22,530 nt of DNA, from positions 1 through 22,530 of the forward strand of contig CAUEFI010000027.1 in the NCBI GenBank assembly GCA_958477305.1, in the 5' to 3' direction. Position numbers and translations under genes: made by a program. Below the pieces are notes generated by a model. The model worked only from the letters and a program-made list of their open reading frames with translations, did no database searches and was not told where the DNA came from. Positions 19,831 to 22,530 of the stretch are shown here, one piece after another (within the stretch, counting starts at the first letter, position 1; each line of letters begins with the position of its first letter). The stretch comes from HGM12998 sp900756495 (GTDB taxonomy: Bacteria; Bacillota; Clostridia; Oscillospirales; Oscillospiraceae).

Positions 19831-20190
19831 TTAACAGGTATACTGGTGCTTTTCACATTTTTTCTGCGCAGCATTCTGAGCCCATTCAATAAGGCGTTTG
19901 GTCACCTGTGTCTTTAAAAACTGCTCTGTCTCAGGTACTCGAAGGTTCAATGAGCGCCGGTATAGCTGCAAGTATGCAAGGCATTGTTCTATGATATTCT
20001 CATCTGTAACCTCCGTATGCTGCACCATCTTCTTCCAGTCCTTATACATCTCCTTGTCCGCAGGCAGACCATCGGACCAGAGCTCAGGTGAAATCATACT
20101 GAGGAACATTCCAAGGTCATCTTCTTTGCATACATCATAACACGCATCCATAATGTAGAATGCCATTAAAAATGACTCAATTGGTCTCAT
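19831..20190 (-). CDS. Putative immunity protein of cassette B (119 aa)
   Basis: An acidic, largely helical protein starting MRPIESFLMAFYIMDACYDV with DDLGMFLSMISPELWSDG following. AAAGGAG lies 7-8 nt before the ATG at 20188-20190. It lies 36 nt after the cassette B toxin module, the standard immunity position. No domain recognised with certainty. Confidence 0.7.
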   Translation of the reverse strand: MRPIESFLMAFYIMDACYDVCKEDDLGMFLSMISPELWSDGLPADKEMYKDWKKMVQHTEVTDENIIEQCLAYLQLYRRSLNLRVPETEQFLKTQVTKRLIEWAQNAAQKKCEKHQYTC

Positions 20191-20226
20191 ATGTCTTCTC
20201 CTTTTACCATGGCCTGTCAGGCCTTT

Positions 20227-20634
20227 TCAGCCTGATTCAGGGTTCCACACAAGCGGTGATTGATTGATACCGCCTTCTATAATCGCATTGCCTCTTACTT
20301 CCGCCCATATCTGTCGGCCATCCGGCAACATCTCCGCATACCAAACAACCCCATATTTGTCTGCACCAAGCGTATTTCCTGCCTTGTTCGCAACCGCCTC
20401 CAGCAGGGCCCTGTTTTCAGGCGTATCAGGAATATGGCCGCTGCCTTTCTTGAAGATATGCCCGGTTACAGACGGATTCTCCGGTATTTTGTTCACAACC
20501 GGCGGTTTTCCTGCCGCCTCTATTATACCAGCCTCTTCTGGAATATCAACCGGCTCTGCCTCCATCTCCCAGCTCCGGTTCTCCTCCCCCTCGTCCCAGG
20601 CGCGGGCCGCGCCCCGCCGTCCACCCCGGACGTT
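20227..20634 (-). CDS. Orphan toxin tip, cassette B (no genuine start codon)
   Basis: The frame enters through the shared junction (WDEGEENRSWEMEAEPVDIP) and continues into a variable domain with SGHIPDTPENRALLEAVANK, LGADKYGVVWYAEMLPDGRQ, IWAEVRGN and IIEGGINQSPLVWNPESG. The HIPDTPENR and GINQSP signatures occur in small toxin domains attached to LXG, RHS or phage-derived carriers, most likely nucleases. The only upstream start (GTG at 20661) lies in the loop of the previous terminator, so this is a module reservoir or is expressed in some other way. The following gene is its probable immunity partner. Confidence 0.6.
   Translation of the reverse strand, partial: NVRGGRRGAARAWDEGEENRSWEMEAEPVDIPEEAGIIEAAGKPPVVNKIPENPSVTGHIFKKGSGHIPDTPENRALLEAVANKAGNTLGADKYGVVWYAEMLPDGRQIWAEVRGNAIIEGGINQSPLVWNPESG
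20522..20549 (-). promoter_or_regulatory. Promoter embedded in junction repeat B
   Basis: TTGATA (20544-20549, minus strand), 16 bp and TATAAT (20522-20527), the same as in the other copies. It would supply mRNA for the cassette B immunity gene and those after it. Confidence 0.6.
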
Positions 20635-20639
20635 TTCAT
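20522..20639 (-). repeat. Shared toxin junction repeat, copy B
   Basis: About 118 bp, highly similar to copies A and C, with a few substitutions (GEENRSWEME instead of REENRSWETE). It lies between the terminator of the cassette C immunity gene and the variable toxin domain of cassette B. Confidence 0.85.
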
Positions 20640-20679
20640 AAAAAGAGGCCGGAGGGCGCACACCTGCGCCCTCCGGCCT
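20640..20679 (-). terminator. Terminator behind the cassette C immunity gene
   Basis: AGGCCGGAGGGCGC (20646-20659) pairs perfectly with GCGCCCTCCGGCCT (20666-20679) and is followed on the minus strand by CTTTTT. Nearly identical to the hairpin at 18875-18914. Confidence 0.88.
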
Positions 20680-20685
20680 TTGCCG

Positions 20686-20940
20686 CTAGTACCACATAAA
20701 CATAAACTTTTTGGTCGGATCCTCCGGGAGTTTTCCACGCTCCTTGAGCAAATCCCGAAATCCGCGCTTGGCGTAAGGGATATACCACCCCGGGTCAGGT
20801 TCATACTCCGATTTCTTTATGACCGTAAAATCATCAGTGGCCCTGTCGTACTGAAGTACGCCCTCCTGGCTGCTGTTCTCAGGGGTATACTTAAACGTTA
20901 CCTTCTCCCCATCATCCACGAAATCGTATATCCAGACCAT
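20686..20940 (-). CDS. Putative immunity protein of cassette C (84 aa)
   Basis: The protein begins MVWIYDFVDDGEKVTFKYTP, contains LQYDRATDDFTVIKKSEY and ends DPTKKFMFMWY. AAAGGGTGA lies about 5 nt before the ATG. It follows the cassette C toxin module by 23 nt and precedes a terminator, so it is its likely immunity partner. A second, diverged copy lies at 18921-19175. The strand-rich pattern suggests a small beta-sheet protein; no family name assigned. Confidence 0.72.
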   Translation of the reverse strand: MVWIYDFVDDGEKVTFKYTPENSSQEGVLQYDRATDDFTVIKKSEYEPDPGWYIPYAKRGFRDLLKERGKLPEDPTKKFMFMWY

Positions 20941-20963
20941 GCTATCACCCTTTCACTTCACCT

Positions 20964-21473
20964 TTAAAATAACTTTAGCATTGCAGTATAATTAAACTGT
21001 TCATTTGCCAAATCGTGCGCAGCCTGCTGCGTATAGCCCATTTTCATCAGGTTCGATTCCAGATACTCATGCTGGAGCAGTACCAAATCCTGCGGCTGAA
21101 TATGCTTGCCGTCTATTAGCCGCTGCCAGGACTGTGCCATGTCGTAACTGGGGTAAAATCTTCGGAATCCATTCTCCTCCAGGTCGTGCGGCTCTATAAA
21201 TATATGATTCTTGACCTGCTCTATCATGCTCCGATCCAGTCCTGTATTTTCAGCTATCCGATCGATATCCGTACTCATATGGCGTACAGACTCATAATAT
21301 CGCTCCGCATGGGCATTCGCACGGGGGCTTTCAGAATCCAGCGCTCCACTGATGTATTTTTCATCTATTATACCATCTTCTTCTGGAATATCAACCGGCT
21401 CTGCCTCCGTCTCCCAGCTCCGGTTCTCCTCCCTCTCGTCCCAGGCGCGGGCTGCGTCCTGCCGTCCTCCCCG
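20964..21473 (-). CDS. Orphan toxin tip, cassette C (no genuine start codon, ~169 aa)
   Basis: The frame runs from the junction (ENRSWETEAEPVDIPEEDG) into a variable domain with SPRANAHAERYYESVRHMST, DIDRIAENTGLDRSMIEQVK, IFIEPHDLEENGFRRFYP and LVLLQHEYLESNLMKMGYTQ, then AAHDLANEQFNY. The spaced H, R and HE-x2-E residues look catalytic or metal-binding, but I cannot name the activity; this domain type is familiar from the C-termini of phage-derived and polymorphic toxins in Firmicutes. The GTG that could extend the frame to 21512 lies inside the preceding terminator and is not credible. Confidence 0.65.
   Translation of the reverse strand, partial: RGGRQDAARAWDEREENRSWETEAEPVDIPEEDGIIDEKYISGALDSESPRANAHAERYYESVRHMSTDIDRIAENTGLDRSMIEQVKNHIFIEPHDLEENGFRRFYPSYDMAQSWQRLIDGKHIQPQDLVLLQHEYLESNLMKMGYTQQAAHDLANEQFNYTAMLKLF
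21367..21394 (-). promoter_or_regulatory. Promoter embedded in junction repeat C
   Basis: TTGATA (21389-21394, minus strand), 16 bp and TATAAT (21367-21372). The -10 is kept although the codons after it (GII-DEKY) differ from copies A and D (GII-KITP). Confidence 0.6.
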
Positions 21474-21484
21474 GACGTTTTGAC
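21367..21484 (-). repeat. Shared toxin junction repeat, copy C
   Basis: About 118 bp, highly similar to copies A and B. Homology between copies ends at the TATAAT (codons GII), which marks the boundary where variable toxin domains begin. Confidence 0.85.
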
Positions 21485-21527
21485 AAAAAGAGGCCGGAGG
21501 GCTTGTATTCACACGCCCTCCGGCCTC
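21485..21527 (-). terminator. Terminator behind the distal cassette immunity gene
   Basis: GAGGCCGGAGGGC (21490-21502) pairs perfectly with GCCCTCCGGCCTC (21515-21527), followed on the minus strand by TTTTT. Its loop matches that of the hairpin at 17584-17623. Confidence 0.88.
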
Positions 21528-21533
21528 CAGCCC

Positions 21534-21758
21534 CTATTCCTGTGTCGTATTGTCGTAATAGACCCGATCAATGATGCGTTCAATCTGCCGTCCGAAGTCA
21601 TTAATTCCGTCTCCCCAACGGCCATCATATCCTCTGGCCAGTACCGTATCATCCAGCTCTCCCAGCAGCCCTCGTAAATCCTGCGCTTTCAAATACTGAA
21701 CTGCATTAGGAATATTATGATAAATAAACTTCTCGTCTTCTGCACTGATTTTAATCAT
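21534..21758 (-). CDS. Putative immunity protein 2 homologue (cassette D, 74 aa)
   Basis: The protein starts MIKISAEDEKFIYHNIPNAV and ends GINDFGRQIERIIDRVYYDN, matching the cassette A protein at 17629-17856. The ATG at 21756-21758 has GGAGGG upstream and overlaps the stop (TGA) of the decayed toxin fragment before it (ATGA), so the original pair was translationally coupled. It is retained although the toxin partner is broken, as expected if it still protects against the intact toxin elsewhere. Confidence 0.7.
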   Translation of the reverse strand: MIKISAEDEKFIYHNIPNAVQYLKAQDLRGLLGELDDTVLARGYDGRWGDGINDFGRQIERIIDRVYYDNTTQE

Positions 21759-21868
21759 CTTTGTCCCTCCCACCGACACTGTGTAAGGGGGTTCCCTTGA
21801 ATCAAACTCTGGGTGTCGGGATTAACGGACACCTTACAGGCCTTACCCCAAACCACGTAGCTCCTCAT
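21755..21868 (-). pseudogene. Decayed C-terminal fragment of toxin-like domain 2 (cassette D)
   Basis: The frame reads MRSYVVWGKACKVSVNPDTQ and SLIQGNPLT, then a stop. It aligns with the last part of the 98-aa toxin-like gene of cassette A (GYVIIGKTCRCAVNPDTNKL). The upstream two-thirds of that domain are missing or broken by stops at 21869-21923, so this is a remnant. It sits in the same position relative to both immunity genes as the intact copy in cassette A. Confidence 0.6.
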
Positions 21869-21923
21869 CTATTAAGGTGCCTCTATCACTAGCTTATCCG
21901 TGTTTTGGCGTATTGGATTGAAT

Positions 21924-22109
21924 TTAATCAAACCTGTGGTTCTGGCAGTTGAGACAGATTTTTTTAAAATTTTGTACGTTTCTAACACGCGGTGAGACTG
22001 TACTCTCTTTAAACATTCCTTCAGCTACAAAGGAAATCTCCATACAATCATCTTGCCCGATAATCTGATCCAAAATAGGGCACAGAATACGGATTCTATT
22101 GTCATCCAA
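21924..22109 (-). CDS. Putative Cys-containing immunity protein 1 homologue (cassette D, 61 aa)
   Basis: Homologue of 18195-18389 with the same pattern: RILCPILDQIIGQDDCMEIS at the start and ICLNCQNHRF at the end, possibly binding zinc through four cysteines. A TTG start at 22107-22109 is used because AGAGGTG lies 7 nt upstream and an in-frame stop blocks extension; no in-frame ATG exists near. It follows the distal toxin module and is its probable immunity partner. Confidence 0.62.
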   Translation of the reverse strand: MDDNRIRILCPILDQIIGQDDCMEISFVAEGMFKESTVSPRVRNVQNFKKICLNCQNHRFD

Positions 22110-22124
22110 GTCATTTCACCTCTA

Positions 22125-22530
22125 TTACAAAAATGGAGTGAGAATCTCCATCATCCGCTGGATTTCCGGATCAAATTCACTCTTCAAATAAGCTGTACGT
22201 ATGACATGATGTCTATGGTTTACATATACAATTATATCGTTTGTACAGTAAAGTTCTACTTCGCCATTCCATCTTATCAAAGAAAACTTTGCCTTCTGAA
22301 TTGCTTGACGGGCCTGCTCTGCAGTCACGCCGTGCCCTCGTTCCACATTGATGTGAAAGTCGTCAAATGTCAGGCTGTCAGGATCTAGTGGGGTTGGAGC
22401 CAAATTCAATTTCCCGCGGACGCCGCCTGCGTGGATCGCCTCTTCCAGCTCTTCCACCTGCTCCGGCGTTATTTTTATTATACCATCTTCTTCCGGAATA
22501 TCAACCGGATCCGCCTCCGTCTCCCAGCTC
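22125..22530 (-). CDS. Polymorphic toxin C-terminal module, cassette D (partial, open at right edge)
   Basis: The frame is open through the right edge: SWETEADPVDIPEEDGIIKI, then TPEQVEELEEAIHAGGVRGK, LTFDDFHINVERGHGVTAEQ and a C-terminal YLKSEFDPEIQRMMEIL. The toxin part is the same family as the cassette A module (18398-18736), but here the junction–toxin frame is intact. It may be the 3' end of the full-length parent toxin or one more orphan module; the window ends too early to decide. The RNase-like (BECR-type) assignment is by pattern only. Confidence 0.6.
   Translation of the reverse strand, partial: SWETEADPVDIPEEDGIIKITPEQVEELEEAIHAGGVRGKLNLAPTPLDPDSLTFDDFHINVERGHGVTAEQARQAIQKAKFSLIRWNGEVELYCTNDIIVYVNHRHHVIRTAYLKSEFDPEIQRMMEILTPFL
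22477..22504 (-). promoter_or_regulatory. Promoter embedded in junction repeat D
   Basis: TTGATA (22499-22504, minus strand), 16 bp and TATAAT (22477-22482), fourth copy of the same pair of boxes at identical spacing. Confidence 0.55.
22477..22530 (-). repeat. Shared toxin junction repeat, copy D (partial)
   Basis: The first 54 bp of the junction seen before the window ends. Homology to copy A extends further here, through the toxin domain itself, because both cassettes carry the same toxin family. Confidence 0.8.

Noticed and set aside
17584..22530. CRISPR-like array because of repeated units
   Set aside because: The repeats are long (about 120 bp), unevenly spaced, coding in one frame and separated by genes, not by short uniform spacers.

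Overview
The window looks like chromosomal DNA of a GC-rich gut Clostridium relative, most likely an Oscillospiraceae-type Firmicute. This is inferred from a YesM/YesN-type two-component pair, an SLH-anchored surface protein, a rubredoxin–glutamate-synthase fusion, strong AGGAGG ribosome sites and TTGACA/TATAAT promoters. No 16S, tRNA or other taxonomic marker is present, so the placement is inference.

Layout. (1) 1–606: the start of an unknown minus-strand gene, then a compact locus of about 350 bp that looks like a type I toxin–antitoxin. A 31-aa membrane peptide on the minus strand is overlapped by an antisense RNA with a perfect consensus promoter. Each strand has its own promoter and terminator, and the two 5' ends lie on the arms of a long inverted repeat. 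(2) 472–8110: a minus-strand phage structural block in the order scaffold, major capsid, neck, gp10-like tail accessory, tail fibre, seven-repeat fibre tip, small fibre-associated protein, XkdX. It stops at the scaffold gene, with no portal or terminase upstream, so it is a truncated prophage or domesticated remnant. The fibre tip is much more AT-rich than the rest. (3) 8231–11124: a sensor kinase (minus) and an AraC-type response regulator (plus), divergent, with strong promoters that point into each other. A candidate small structured RNA lies behind the kinase gene. (4) 11346–15902: a 1518-aa secreted protein with two tandem subtype-B-tannase-like alpha/beta-hydrolase units and three SLH domains, probably displayed on the cell surface and possibly controlled by the adjacent two-component system. 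The two units share two blocks of near-identical DNA around diverged middles, which suggests recent duplication or gene conversion. (5) 16012–17412: a rubredoxin-fused FMN/Fe-S glutamate-synthase-like protein. (6) 17497–22530: an array, all on the minus strand, of polymorphic-toxin C-terminal modules and small immunity genes.

The array is the most unusual region. At least four modules begin with the same junction of about 120 bp, which encodes the end of a parent toxin's shared region and has no start codon. Each junction outside the partial edge copy is preceded by the hairpin terminator of the previous immunity gene. Inside every junction, in the codons for VDIPEE(A/D)GII, lies a near-consensus promoter: TTGATA, 16 bp, TATAAT. 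The same DNA can therefore act as a recombination arm for swapping toxin tips onto a parent gene (presumably beyond the right edge) and as a promoter for the cassette's immunity genes. The array also holds two related copies of a double toxin/immunity cassette (one partly decayed), a toxin domain hidden in another frame behind an immunity stop codon, and an orphan duplicate of one immunity gene.

Gene functions were assigned by recognising motifs by eye; no database search was possible.
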